This document shows, in pieces, positions 24,434-34,734 of a stretch of DNA of 64,000 nt. The stretch comes from Rubrivivax sp. (GTDB lineage Bacteria > Pseudomonadota > Gammaproteobacteria > Burkholderiales > Burkholderiaceae_C), in assembly GCA_020248915.1 (NCBI GenBank), contig JADCGP010000003.1, positions 62,001-126,000 on the forward strand, given 5' to 3'. The first letter of the stretch is position 1, and every line of letters begins with the position of its first letter. Under the pieces are notes generated by a model that was not told the origin of the DNA, ran no database searches, and worked only from the letters and a program-made list of their open reading frames with translations. A program made the position numbers and the translations under genes.

Positions 24434-26321
24434 GTGTTCCCCGCGCGAGCGGGGATGGACCGGACTCGATCACGGCGCAATGGCGCAAGCTTGTGGTGTT
24501 CCCCGCGCGAGCGGGGATGGACCGCGCGACGCGCTGAACGAGAAGCGCCTCGGCATCGTGTTCCCCGCGCGAGCGGGGATGGACCGCCCAAGACCACGAC
24601 GACATCCGGCGGGTCATCGGTGTTCCCCGCGCGAGCGGGGATGGACCGGACTTCACGCAGCCGGGCGGCGGCACCTACAACGTGTTCCCCGCGCGAGCGG
24701 GGATGGACCGCCCGGAAGCCCCAACCAGCGCTTGGCGCGACGCAGTGTTCCCCGCGCGAGCGGGGATGGACCGCCCGCGAGCTTGCCGCAGGCCGCGTGC
24801 AGTGGAGTGTTCCCCGCGCGAGCGGGGATGGACCGGCCGCCAGCGAGGAGTTCAAGCGCCAGTCGGTGGTGTTCCCCGCGCGAGCGGGGATGGACCGCAT
24901 GATCTCTCGCTCGTAGCTCTTCTGTTGTAGGTGTTCCCCGCGCGAGCGGGGATGGACCGCTTGGCGAGCAGCCGATCCTGCTGCTGACGGACGTGTTCCC
25001 CGCGCGAGCGGGGATGGACCGAAGGCCGGCCAGTAGAGCGCGTGCGCCAGGCCCGTGTTCCCCGCGCGAGCGGGGATGGACCGACCTCGTGCCCGCCTTT
25101 CTGCACCTGCAGGCCGTGTTCCCCGCGCGAGCGGGGATGGACCGGACGATCCGTCGGCCCCGGCCGTGCAGACCGCCGTGTTCCCCGCGCGAGCGGGGAT
25201 GGACCGCCGCGTGGCTCGTGACCGACCGCAGTAGCCGCCGTGTTCCCCGCGCGAGCGGGGATGGACCGGTCGTCGGTCGTGCCGCTGGATACGCCCTCAA
25301 GGGTGTTCCCCGCGCGAGCGGGGATGGACCGTTCAACGCAGCGTCAATGGTGGCTTGGTCGTACGTGTTCCCCGCGCGAGCGGGGATGGACCGAACAGCA
25401 GCGCATGCCAGTGTGGGGTGCCGTCAGTGTTCCCCGCGCGAGCGGGGATGGACCGAAGGCCGAGCGCATGGCCGAGAGCTTTGCGTTCGTGTTCCCCGCG
25501 CGAGCGGGGATGGACCGAGTGCATTGACGCCAGTTGCGGCCCCATAAAGCGTGTTCCCCGCGCGAGCGGGGATGGACCGGAAGCCGCCGACGCTGGCGGG
25601 GGAGGAACGTGCGTGTTCCCCGCGCGAGCGGGGATGGACCGGACGTTGCCAGGGTGCGGGCCGTGCATCAGCGTTGTTCCCCGCGCGAGCGGGGATGGAC
25701 CGAAAAAGGTCTTCCAACGGGCCGTGAAGCAACTCGTGTTCCCCGCGCGAGCGGGGATGGACCGCTCACGCTGGGCGTTGGGCTGCCGGCGGCGGCCGTG
25801 TTCCCCGCGCGAGCGGGGATGGACCGACCCCGCCGCCGATGAAGCGGCGCACCTCGAGGTGTTCCCCGCGCGAGCGGGGATGGACCGAGCAACGTCACCC
25901 GCGGCGTGCAGGCCGGCCGCGTGTTCCCCGCGCGAGCGGGGATGGACCGTACGTAGCGAAGAACATCGACGGCTACCGTGTCGTGTTCCCCGCGCGAGCG
26001 GGGATGGACCGAAGAAGCAGAAGCTGTGCCGCGCGTTGCGCCCTGTGTTCCCCGCGCGAGCGGGGATGGACCGGGCAGCGGCCAAGGCGAGCCCCGAGCC
26101 TGCCGCGTGTTCCCCGCGCGAGCGGGGATGGACCGGACAAGCGAGCCCTCGCGCTGCAGACCGTTACGGTGTTCCCCGCGCGAGCGGGGATGGACCGGCG
26201 GCGTCTCATCGCTTCCTCCTCACGATGTAGTGTTCCCCGCGAGAGCGGGGATGGACCGATGTTCGTCAGGGTGTGGCAGGCCAAGCGCGCGAGTGTTCCC
26301 CGCGCGAGCGGGGATGGACCG
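24434..26321 (+). CRISPR. Type I-E CRISPR array, 31 repeats and 30 spacers
   Basis: Repeats are 29 bp, GTGTTCCCCGCGCGAG followed by CGGGGATGGACCG. They hold a 6-bp stem CCCCGC/GCGGGG with a GCGA loop and would give the crRNA handle ATGGACCG (E. coli: ATAAACCG). The period is mostly 62 bp, so spacers are mostly 33 nt (range 32-34). I count repeats starting at 24434, 24496, 24558 and so on to 26293. Only two repeats vary: the one at 25674 starts with T, and the one at 26230 has A for C in the loop. No duplicate spacer was noticed. The final repeat is perfect rather than decayed. Confidence 0.97.
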
Positions 26322-26346
26322 AGCCCGCTTCAAGCTGCTTCTCAAG

Positions 26347-26644
26347 CCGGCTGCGGCCCGGGGCTGTGCAAGTGGCATTGCCGGCGTGCCGACATGGGGC
26401 GGAACAACCCGTGCGGGCGATGCGGCCGGGAGGCGCGGATCGACGGCACGTCCTGGAGCGCCGGTCGGCCCGCGGGCGGGGCGCCCTATGGCGTGCCGAG
26501 GAGCGCAGCCTCGGGGCGGGCGCGCTTGCGCGTGCGCAAGCGCGCTTCGTGAACATGCTCGCGCCGACTGTCTGAACGGAGCGAGCGCAGCGAGCGCAGT
26601 GAGTTTCGGCGCGCCGCCCCGGGGCGAGCACCGCAGGGGAGTCG
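26347..26644. repeat. Direct repeat flanking the CRISPR-Cas island, right copy (298 bp)
   Basis: This matches 14205-14437 in direct orientation but carries a 65-bp insertion beginning near 26520. The insertion starts with a perfect 12-bp-arm hairpin (GCGCGCTTGCGC / GCGCAAGCGCGC, 26520-26545). The copy begins 25 bp after the last CRISPR repeat, so it truncates what would be the next spacer. Nothing coding is recognised between the array and 26776. Confidence 0.9.
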
Positions 26645-26694
26645 GCCCTCCGGGCCGACCGCGCCATCGGGCGCCCCGCCCGGGGGCCGACCGG
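26461..26694. repeat. Inverted repeat pair at the right end of the island
   Basis: Positions 26461-26493 and 26662-26694 are inverted repeats, 33 bp with two mismatches (arms begin CCGGTCGGCCC). The left arm is inside the direct repeat and also exists at 14319-14351, but there its partner arm is missing because the IS630 remnant starts first. A further perfect hairpin, GTCGGCCC-TCC-GGGCCGAC, lies at 26641-26659. It could stop transcription but has no T-tract. Confidence 0.75.
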
Positions 26695-26775
26695 CGCGAT
26701 GCACCGATACACCCATGCACCGATCCAGCAATGCAGCGATCCGCAGAACGCGCAGAACGCGCAGCCTGCCCGCCG

Positions 26776-28464
<1,689 letters not shown>

Positions 28465-28537
28465 CGCTCCCCCTTGGCGCTGCGCGCCGTCTCCCCGAGG
28501 GGGAGCGAGCGCCTTGGCAACGGCCCGGCGGCGCTCA

Positions 28538-29593
28538 TCACTCCAGTCCCCGCAGCTTGGGGTCGAGCGCGTCGCGCCACGCGTCGGCCATCAGCGAGAA
28601 GGCGGTCACGAACACCGCCATGAACAGCGTGGCCGTCGCCAGCTGCCACCAGTGGCCGAGGATCAGCTCGCTCTGGGCCTCGGCCAGCATCGTGCCCCAG
28701 CTGACCTGGTCGACGCGCACGCCCAGGCCGAGGTAGGACAGGATCACCTCGGCCTTGATGAAGCCCACCACCAGCAGGCCCATGCGCACCAGGATCACGT
28801 GGCTGACGTTGGGCAGGATGTGGCGGAACATGCGGCTGCCGGTGCTGGCGCCGATGGCCTCGGCCGCGCGCACGTACTCGCGCGAGCGGTGCTTCATGAA
28901 CTCGGCGCGCACCTGCCGGTACATGCCGGTCCAGCCGGTGAGGGCGAGGATGATCACCACGCTCTCGACGCCGCGCCCGACCACCGCCGCGAAGGCGAAG
29001 ATCAGCAGGATGTTGGGGATGCTCTCGAAGACGTTGTAGACCCATTCGAGGAAGTCGCTGACCCGGCCGCCGAAGAAGCCGCCCAGGGCTCCGAGCAGGG
29101 TGCCCAGCGTGGTGGCGGCGATGGCGGCCATCACGCCGACGAAGACCGAGATCTCGGTGCCCTTGATCGCCTTGGCCAGCACGTCGCGGCCCAGCCGGTC
29201 GCCGCCGAAGGCCAGCGTCTCGCTCTTGGGCGTCTCCTGCGTCTGGTACTGCCGGGCCTTCTCCTCCCACTCCTTGTAGCGCGGCGCCAGCGGGTCGATG
29301 TCCGACAGGTCGACGTTCGGGCCCTTGGGGGCCTCGATCGCGCCCACCGACTGCGCGGCCTTCGGCCCCAGCAGCGTCGGCGGCGCGTTGGGCACGCCGA
29401 CCTCCTTCTGCCACTCGTCGGCCACGACGCCGAGCGCGGCCAGCACGATCAGCACCAGGAAGCCGAGCACGATCACCATCGACCAGAAGCCCACGCGGTC
29501 GCCCTTGAAGCGGCGCCACGCGGCGTGCCAGACACCCTCGCTCTTCTGCTGGGCGTCTTCCGGACGCCCGTCGGCACTCAGCACCGCGCTCAT
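28538..29593 (-). CDS. Oligopeptide ABC transporter permease (DppC/YejE type)
   Basis: A 351-residue permease. It has an N-terminal membrane segment, then a large periplasmic insertion (about residues 60-140) characteristic of YejE-like proteins, the FGGDRLGRDVLAKAIKGTE motif, and the EAA loop (REYVRAAEAIGASTGSRMFRHILPN). Middle gene of the minus-strand operon permease-permease-ATPase. Confidence 0.9.
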   Translation of the reverse strand: MSAVLSADGRPEDAQQKSEGVWHAAWRRFKGDRVGFWSMVIVLGFLVLIVLAALGVVADEWQKEVGVPNAPPTLLGPKAAQSVGAIEAPKGPNVDLSDIDPLAPRYKEWEEKARQYQTQETPKSETLAFGGDRLGRDVLAKAIKGTEISVFVGVMAAIAATTLGTLLGALGGFFGGRVSDFLEWVYNVFESIPNILLIFAFAAVVGRGVESVVIILALTGWTGMYRQVRAEFMKHRSREYVRAAEAIGASTGSRMFRHILPNVSHVILVRMGLLVVGFIKAEVILSYLGLGVRVDQVSWGTMLAEAQSELILGHWWQLATATLFMAVFVTAFSLMADAWRDALDPKLRGLE

Positions 29594-29738
29594 CGGGACT
29601 CTCCGCGGGGACGCCGCCCGCGCGAGGCGTCCGCGTCCCCGTCACGGCGCTGCCCGGTGGCCGCCGCGGAACCGGCTTGGCCGGGCCGCTGGCGGCGCCC
29701 CCCCGGGGGGGAGGCGCCGAAGGCGCTTCGGGGGGGCG

Positions 29739-30677
29739 TCATTTCAGCACCACCCGGGGATCGACGACCTTGTAGGCCAGGTCGGTGAGCAGGTTGATCA
29801 CCATCGTCAGCACCGCGAGGTAGATGGTCACGGCCTGGATCACGGGGAAGTCGCTGCGGTTGACGGCCAGCAGCACCTCGCGGCCCAGGCCCGGAATCGA
29901 GAAGAACACCTCGATCAGGAAGCTGCCGACGAAGATGCCGGGCAGCAGCAGGCCGACGTTGGTGAGGATCGGGATCAGCGCGTTGCGCAGCACGTGCCTG
30001 AACAGCACCGTGCCCTCGGTCATGCCCTTGGCGCGCGCGGTGCGCACGTAGTCGTGGCCGAGCTCGTCGAGGAAGAAGCTGCGGTACAGCCGGGTCTGCG
30101 GCGCCAGGCTCACCGCCACCGCCAGCAGCACCGGCAGCGGCGCGTAGGTGAGCAGGTTGTTCAGCAGGCTGTCGCTCCAGCCCTGCACCGGGAACCAGCC
30201 GAGCTGGAAGGCGAACACGTACTGGCCGATGATCACGTAGACCAGGAAGCTGATCGACAGCGCGATCGTCGTGACGACCATGATCGTGCGGTCGGTGAGC
30301 GAGCCGCGGCGGTAGGCCACCCACATCGCAATCGGGATCGCCAGCACCACCTCGAGCACGAGGATCGGCACCATCACCGTCAGCGTCGCCGGCAGCCGGG
30401 TCGCGAACAGGTTGCTCACCGCCTCGTTGGTGGCCCAGCTCTTGCCCCAGTCGAAGGTGACGATCTGCTTGACGAAGATCCAGAGCTGCACCCACACCGG
30501 CTCGTCCAGGCCGAGCTGCTGCCGGATGGCCTTGATCTGGTCGGGGCTCGCGTTCAGGCCGCCCAGCACCTCGGCGGGGTCGCCGCCGAAATACTTGAAC
30601 AGGAAGAAGACCAGCAGCACCACGCCGGCCAGCGTGGGCACCATCTGCCACAGCCGTCGCAGGAAGTAGGCCGTCAT
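29739..30677 (-). CDS. Oligopeptide ABC transporter permease (DppB/YejB type)
   Basis: A 312-residue permease starting MTAYFLRRLWQMVPT at 30677; an in-frame ATG at 30710 would add an Ala/Arg-rich leader of 11 residues that does not fit the family. The FFLDELGHDYVRTARAKGMTEGTVLFRHVLRN loop and the terminal YKVVDPRVVLK are typical. The gap to the next permease (29594-29738) contains a near-perfect GC palindrome, GGCGCCCCCCC/GGGGGGGAGGCGCC, that could attenuate transcription. Confidence 0.9.
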   Translation of the reverse strand: MTAYFLRRLWQMVPTLAGVVLLVFFLFKYFGGDPAEVLGGLNASPDQIKAIRQQLGLDEPVWVQLWIFVKQIVTFDWGKSWATNEAVSNLFATRLPATLTVMVPILVLEVVLAIPIAMWVAYRRGSLTDRTIMVVTTIALSISFLVYVIIGQYVFAFQLGWFPVQGWSDSLLNNLLTYAPLPVLLAVAVSLAPQTRLYRSFFLDELGHDYVRTARAKGMTEGTVLFRHVLRNALIPILTNVGLLLPGIFVGSFLIEVFFSIPGLGREVLLAVNRSDFPVIQAVTIYLAVLTMVINLLTDLAYKVVDPRVVLK

Positions 30678-30948
30678 CGCGGCGTCTCTCCTCGCCGCCG
30701 CTGCGCGCACTTCGCGGGCGGGGCGCCATTTTGCAAAGGCGCGAGTGTAGGGGCCGGTTTTCCGAGCCGGACGCGGGGCTTTCCCCCCCGGGCCTGCCCC
30801 GGTGCCCGCGCACGGCCGGCCGGCTCGGGTTCGCCGCGCTGCGCGCCCGCGGGTGGCGCCCTAGACTTGCCGCCGTCCGCGTCATCCCCGCGTCATCCCC
30901 GCGTCACCCCGGCGGCACCGCCGTCCTTCCGTCCCCCCACCGCCAGCC
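30678..30948. promoter_or_regulatory. Divergent intergenic region of the oligopeptide ABC system
   Basis: About 270 bp separate the divergent permease operon and the binding-protein genes and should hold both promoters. The only relatively AT-rich patch is near 30728-30770 (CATTTTGCAAAGG, then GGTTTTCCGAGCC). I see no convincing -35/-10 pair or operator dyad and no small gene. Confidence 0.4.
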
Positions 30949-32751
30949 GTGCCCGCCCTGCGCCTTGCCCTCGCCACCGTCCTGCTGCTGGCCGCCGCTG
31001 CCGCCGCCGCAGCGCCCCGCACGCTGCGCTTCGCCTTCGCCGGCAGCGAGAACGGCTTCGACCCGGCGCAGGTGAGCGACGTGGTCTCCGCGGCGCTGGT
31101 GGGCAGCATCTTCGAGAGCCCGCTCACCTACGACCTGTTCGCGCGCCCGGCGCGGCTGAAGCCGCGCACCGCCGCGGCGCTGCCCGAGGTGCACGACAAC
31201 CACACGCGCTTCGTGTTCCGCATCCGGCCGGGCATCCACTTCGCCGACGACCCCGCGTTCAAGGGGCACAAGCGCGAGCTCACCGCGGCCGACTACGTCT
31301 ACAGCGTCAAGCGCTTCTACGACCCGGCCACCCGCAGCCCGACGCTGTTCCACTACGAGAACGCCGGGCTGCTGGGCCTGTCGGAGCTGCGCAAGGTGGC
31401 CATCGCGACCGGGACGCCGTTCCCGTACGACACCGAGGTCGCGGGCATCCGCGCGCTCGACCGCTACACCTTCGAGGTGCGCACCTCGCGCCCGGCGCCG
31501 CGGCTGCCCTACGTGTTCGCCACGCCGCCGATCAGCGGCGCGGTGGCGCGCGAGGTCATCGAGGCCGCTGCGGGCAAGACGATGGAGCGGCCGGTGGGCA
31601 CCGGGCCGTTCAGGCTGGCGGAGTGGAAGCGCCGCTCGCGCATCGTGCTGGAGCGCAACCCCAACCACCGCTCGGTCTACGACGAGGCGCCCGACCCGTC
31701 CGACCCGAGCGTCGACGCGGCCACGCGCGAGCTGGCTCTGCGGCTGCGCGGCCGCCCGATGCCGTTGGTCGACCGGCTCGAGTTCGCCATCATCGAGGAG
31801 GGGCAGCCGCGCTGGCTGGCCTTCCTCAACGGCGAGCTCGACATGCTCACCGTGCCGAGCGAGTTCGCGCAGCTCGCGGCGCCCGGTGGGCAGGTCGCGC
31901 CCAACCTGGCCAAGGCCGGCGTGCGGCTGCACCGGGCGGTGCAGCCGATCACGATGTACACCTATTTCGGCGCGGAACACCCGGTGCTCGGCGGCATCGC
32001 GCCGGCACAGGTGGCGCTGCGGCGTGCGCTGGCACTCGCCTACCACGTGCCGCGCGAGGTGGAGCTGATCCGCAAGGGCCTCACCGTGCCCGCGCACAGC
32101 GTGCTGCCGCCGGAGGTGAGCGGCTTCGACCCCGGCTTCCGCTCCGAGATGGCCGAGCACGACCCGCCGCGCGCCAAGGCGCTGCTCGACTTGTACGGCT
32201 GGCGCGACCGCGACGGCGACGGTTGGCGCGAGACGCCCGAGGGCCGGCCGCTAGCCGTCGAGTTCACGACCCAGCCCGACCAGCTGTCCCGCCAGCTGGC
32301 CGAGAACTGGCAGAAGTCCCTGGCCGCCGTCGGCGTGCGGCTGGTGGTGCGCACCGGCACGTGGCAGGAGAACATCAAGGCCAGCCGCGCCGGCAAGCTG
32401 CCGATGTGGGGCACCGGGTGGAGCGCCGCGCTGCCCGACGGCGGCTACTTCCTCGACGTGCTGTACGGCCCCAACAAGGGGCAGGCCAACCACGCGCGCT
32501 TCGACCTGCCGGCGTTCAACGCGCTGTACGAAGAGCAGCGCATGCTGCCCGACGGCCCCGAGCGCGACGCGGTCATCGCGCGCGCGCTGCGGCTGTCGGT
32601 GGCCTACATGCCGCTCAAGGCCACCGGCTGGGTGGTGCAGAGCTGGCTGACGCACCCGCGCGCGGTGGGCTACGTGCCGCATCCGTTCATCCGCGACTAC
32701 TGGCGCTACATGACCACCCCCGATGGCGCCGAGGCGCCGGGAGCGCCCTGA
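30949..32751 (+). CDS. Family-5 extracellular solute-binding protein (paralogue 1 of 3)
   Basis: A 600-residue periplasmic binding protein with a GTG start and a Sec-type signal (ALRLALATVLLLAAAAAAAAPR). SBP_bac_5 signatures are FGFDPAQ-type N-terminus (ENGFDPAQVSD), FADDPAFKGHKRELTAADYVYSVKRFYDP, GTGPFRLAEWKR, ERNPNHRS and the PRWLAFLNGELD motif. It should capture peptides or similar solutes for the divergent permeases. Its stop overlaps the start of paralogue 2 (TGATG). Confidence 0.9.
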   Translation: MPALRLALATVLLLAAAAAAAAPRTLRFAFAGSENGFDPAQVSDVVSAALVGSIFESPLTYDLFARPARLKPRTAAALPEVHDNHTRFVFRIRPGIHFADDPAFKGHKRELTAADYVYSVKRFYDPATRSPTLFHYENAGLLGLSELRKVAIATGTPFPYDTEVAGIRALDRYTFEVRTSRPAPRLPYVFATPPISGAVAREVIEAAAGKTMERPVGTGPFRLAEWKRRSRIVLERNPNHRSVYDEAPDPSDPSVDAATRELALRLRGRPMPLVDRLEFAIIEEGQPRWLAFLNGELDMLTVPSEFAQLAAPGGQVAPNLAKAGVRLHRAVQPITMYTYFGAEHPVLGGIAPAQVALRRALALAYHVPREVELIRKGLTVPAHSVLPPEVSGFDPGFRSEMAEHDPPRAKALLDLYGWRDRDGDGWRETPEGRPLAVEFTTQPDQLSRQLAENWQKSLAAVGVRLVVRTGTWQENIKASRAGKLPMWGTGWSAALPDGGYFLDVLYGPNKGQANHARFDLPAFNALYEEQRMLPDGPERDAVIARALRLSVAYMPLKATGWVVQSWLTHPRAVGYVPHPFIRDYWRYMTTPDGAEAPGAP

Positions 32752-34625
32752 TGGCACGGCAGACACGGCACCCCGACCCCGCGCGCCGCCGTGCGCTGGC
32801 CGGCGCGGCAGCCGCCGGCGGCCTGGCGCTGGCCGCCGCCTCGAGCCTGGCCGCTGCGGCCCCGGCCTGGGCCGCCCGCGCCGATGGCAACGGCCGCGCC
32901 GGCGCGCGCGTGCTGCGCTACGCCTTCCCGGTGGCCGAGAGCGGCTTCGACCCGGCGCAGATCAGCGACACCTTCTCGCGCACCGTCACCTGCCACGTCT
33001 TCGAGGCCCTCTACGCCTACGACCACCTGGCGCGGCCGGCGAGGATCGTGCCGCTCACGGCCGACGGCATGCCGGTGGTCGAGGACGATTACAAGACCTG
33101 GACCTTCAAGGTGCAGAGAGGCATCTTCTTCGCCGACGACCCCGCCTTCAAGGGCCAGCGGCGCGAGCTCGTCGCCGAGGACTTCGTCTTCGCGATCAAG
33201 CGCTACGCGGATCCGGCGGTGAAGAGCCCGTTGTGGGCGAGCGTCGAGAACTGGAAGATCCTCGGCCTCGCCGCCCGGCGCAAGGAGGCGCTCGACCGCA
33301 AGACGCCGTTCGACTACGACGCGCCGGTGGAGGGGCTGCGCGCGCTCGATCGCCACACGGTGCAGTTCCGCTTCGCCGAGCCGCAGCCGCGCTTCCTGTC
33401 GAACATGGCGGTCAGCGACCTGTTCGGCGCCGTCGCGCGCGAGGTCACGCAGCGCTACGGCGACAAGATCGCCGAGCACCCGGTGGGCACCGGGCCGTTC
33501 CGCCTGGCGCAGTGGCGGCGCAGCTCGCTGATCGTGCTCGAGCGCAACCCGGCCTACCGCGAGCGCACCTGGCAGAGCGAGCCGGCGGCCGACGACGCCG
33601 AGGCGCAGGCCATCGCGGCGCGGCTGCGCGGGCGCCGGCTGCCGCTGCTGGACCGCGTCGAGATCTCGATCATCGAGGAGGCCCAGCCGCGCTGGCTGGC
33701 CTTCCTGAACGGCCAGCACGACTTCCTCGACCGGCTGCCCAACGAGTTCGCGCAGATCGCGATGCCCGGCGGCAAGGTCGCGCCCAACCTAGCGCGCCAG
33801 GGCGTGCGCGGGCAGATGACGCTGATCTCCGACGTCACCTTCACCTACTTCAACATGGACGACCCGGTGGTCGGCGGCTACGCCCCGCACCAGGTGGCGC
33901 TGCGCCGCGCGATCAGCCTGGGCACCGATGTCGAGCGCGAGATCCGCCTGGTGCGCCGCGGCATGGCGATACCGGCGCAGAGCCCGGTGATGCCGCACCT
34001 GAGCGGCTACGACCCGGCGTTCAAGAGCGAGATGAGCGAGTACAGCCCGGCGCGCGCCAAGGCGCTGCTCGAGCTGCACGGCTATGTCGACCGCAACGGC
34101 GACGGCTGGCGCGAGACGCCCGACGGCAAGCCGCTCGTGCTGGCGCTGGCGACCCAGCCCGACCAGCAGAGCCGGCAGATGAACGAGCTGTGGAAGAAGA
34201 ACATGGACGCGCTCGGCATCCGCATCGAGTTCAAGGCCGCCAAGTGGCCCGAGAACCTGAAGGCCGGCCGCGCCGGCAAGCTGCAGATGTGGGCCCTGGC
34301 CTCGGGCGCGAGCGGCGGCGACGGGCAGGGGATGATCACCCGCTACTTCGGCCCCCAGGGCGGCAACCAGAACATCGCCCGCTTCAAGCTGAAGGCGCTG
34401 GACGACATCCACGAGCGGATGACCGTGCTGCCCGACGGGCCCGAGCGGCTGAAGCTGTTCGAGGAGGCCAAGCGCCTCGCGGTGGCCTACATGCCCTACA
34501 AGCTGCACGTGCACCGCATCGTGGCCGACCTGATGCACCCCGGCGTGGTCGGCTACCGGCGGCCGCTGTTCTGGAACGAGTGGTGGCACATGGTCGACGT
34601 CGAGCCGGGGCCGGGCCGGGCGTGA
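32751..34625 (+). CDS. Family-5 extracellular solute-binding protein (paralogue 2 of 3)
   Basis: A 624-residue protein closely similar to its neighbours along its whole length, including ESGFDPAQISD, FADDPAFKGQRRELVAEDFVFAIKRY, PVGTGPFRLAQWRR and AQPRWLAFLNGQHDF. The N-terminus has an Arg-Arg pair followed by a long hydrophobic stretch (RRRALAGAAAAGGLALAAA), so export may be by Tat. The ATG at 32751 is translationally coupled to the first gene. The open frame extends far upstream through unrelated sequence because of high GC and is not real. Confidence 0.9.
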   Translation: MARQTRHPDPARRRALAGAAAAGGLALAAASSLAAAAPAWAARADGNGRAGARVLRYAFPVAESGFDPAQISDTFSRTVTCHVFEALYAYDHLARPARIVPLTADGMPVVEDDYKTWTFKVQRGIFFADDPAFKGQRRELVAEDFVFAIKRYADPAVKSPLWASVENWKILGLAARRKEALDRKTPFDYDAPVEGLRALDRHTVQFRFAEPQPRFLSNMAVSDLFGAVAREVTQRYGDKIAEHPVGTGPFRLAQWRRSSLIVLERNPAYRERTWQSEPAADDAEAQAIAARLRGRRLPLLDRVEISIIEEAQPRWLAFLNGQHDFLDRLPNEFAQIAMPGGKVAPNLARQGVRGQMTLISDVTFTYFNMDDPVVGGYAPHQVALRRAISLGTDVEREIRLVRRGMAIPAQSPVMPHLSGYDPAFKSEMSEYSPARAKALLELHGYVDRNGDGWRETPDGKPLVLALATQPDQQSRQMNELWKKNMDALGIRIEFKAAKWPENLKAGRAGKLQMWALASGASGGDGQGMITRYFGPQGGNQNIARFKLKALDDIHERMTVLPDGPERLKLFEEAKRLAVAYMPYKLHVHRIVADLMHPGVVGYRRPLFWNEWWHMVDVEPGPGRA

Positions 34626-34734
34626 TGGGCTCCCCACCGAAGGCGGCACGGCAGGGCCGGTTCCGCAGCGGCCGCCCGGTCGCGCGCCACGGGACCTGCC
34701 GCCGGTGCGCGGCGCCGCTCGCGCAGGCAGGGTC

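Noticed and set aside
24434..26321. Self-targeting spacers
   Set aside because: I compared spacers with the window by eye and saw no match; a proper search was not possible.
24416..26552. Overlapping open frames on both strands with repeating peptides such as VFPARAGMDR, CSPRERGW and PRASGDGP
   Set aside because: They are translations of the CRISPR repeats and spacers; the period follows the array and none has a ribosome site.
29693..29718. GC palindrome between the two permease genes as a terminator
   Set aside because: It lacks a T-tract and lies inside an operon that needs continued transcription; it may only attenuate.
29298..34625. Very long plus-strand open frame (1775 codons)
   Set aside because: Only the part from 32751 has family homology; the rest is antisense to the permeases or out of frame with the first binding protein. 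High GC keeps frames open.
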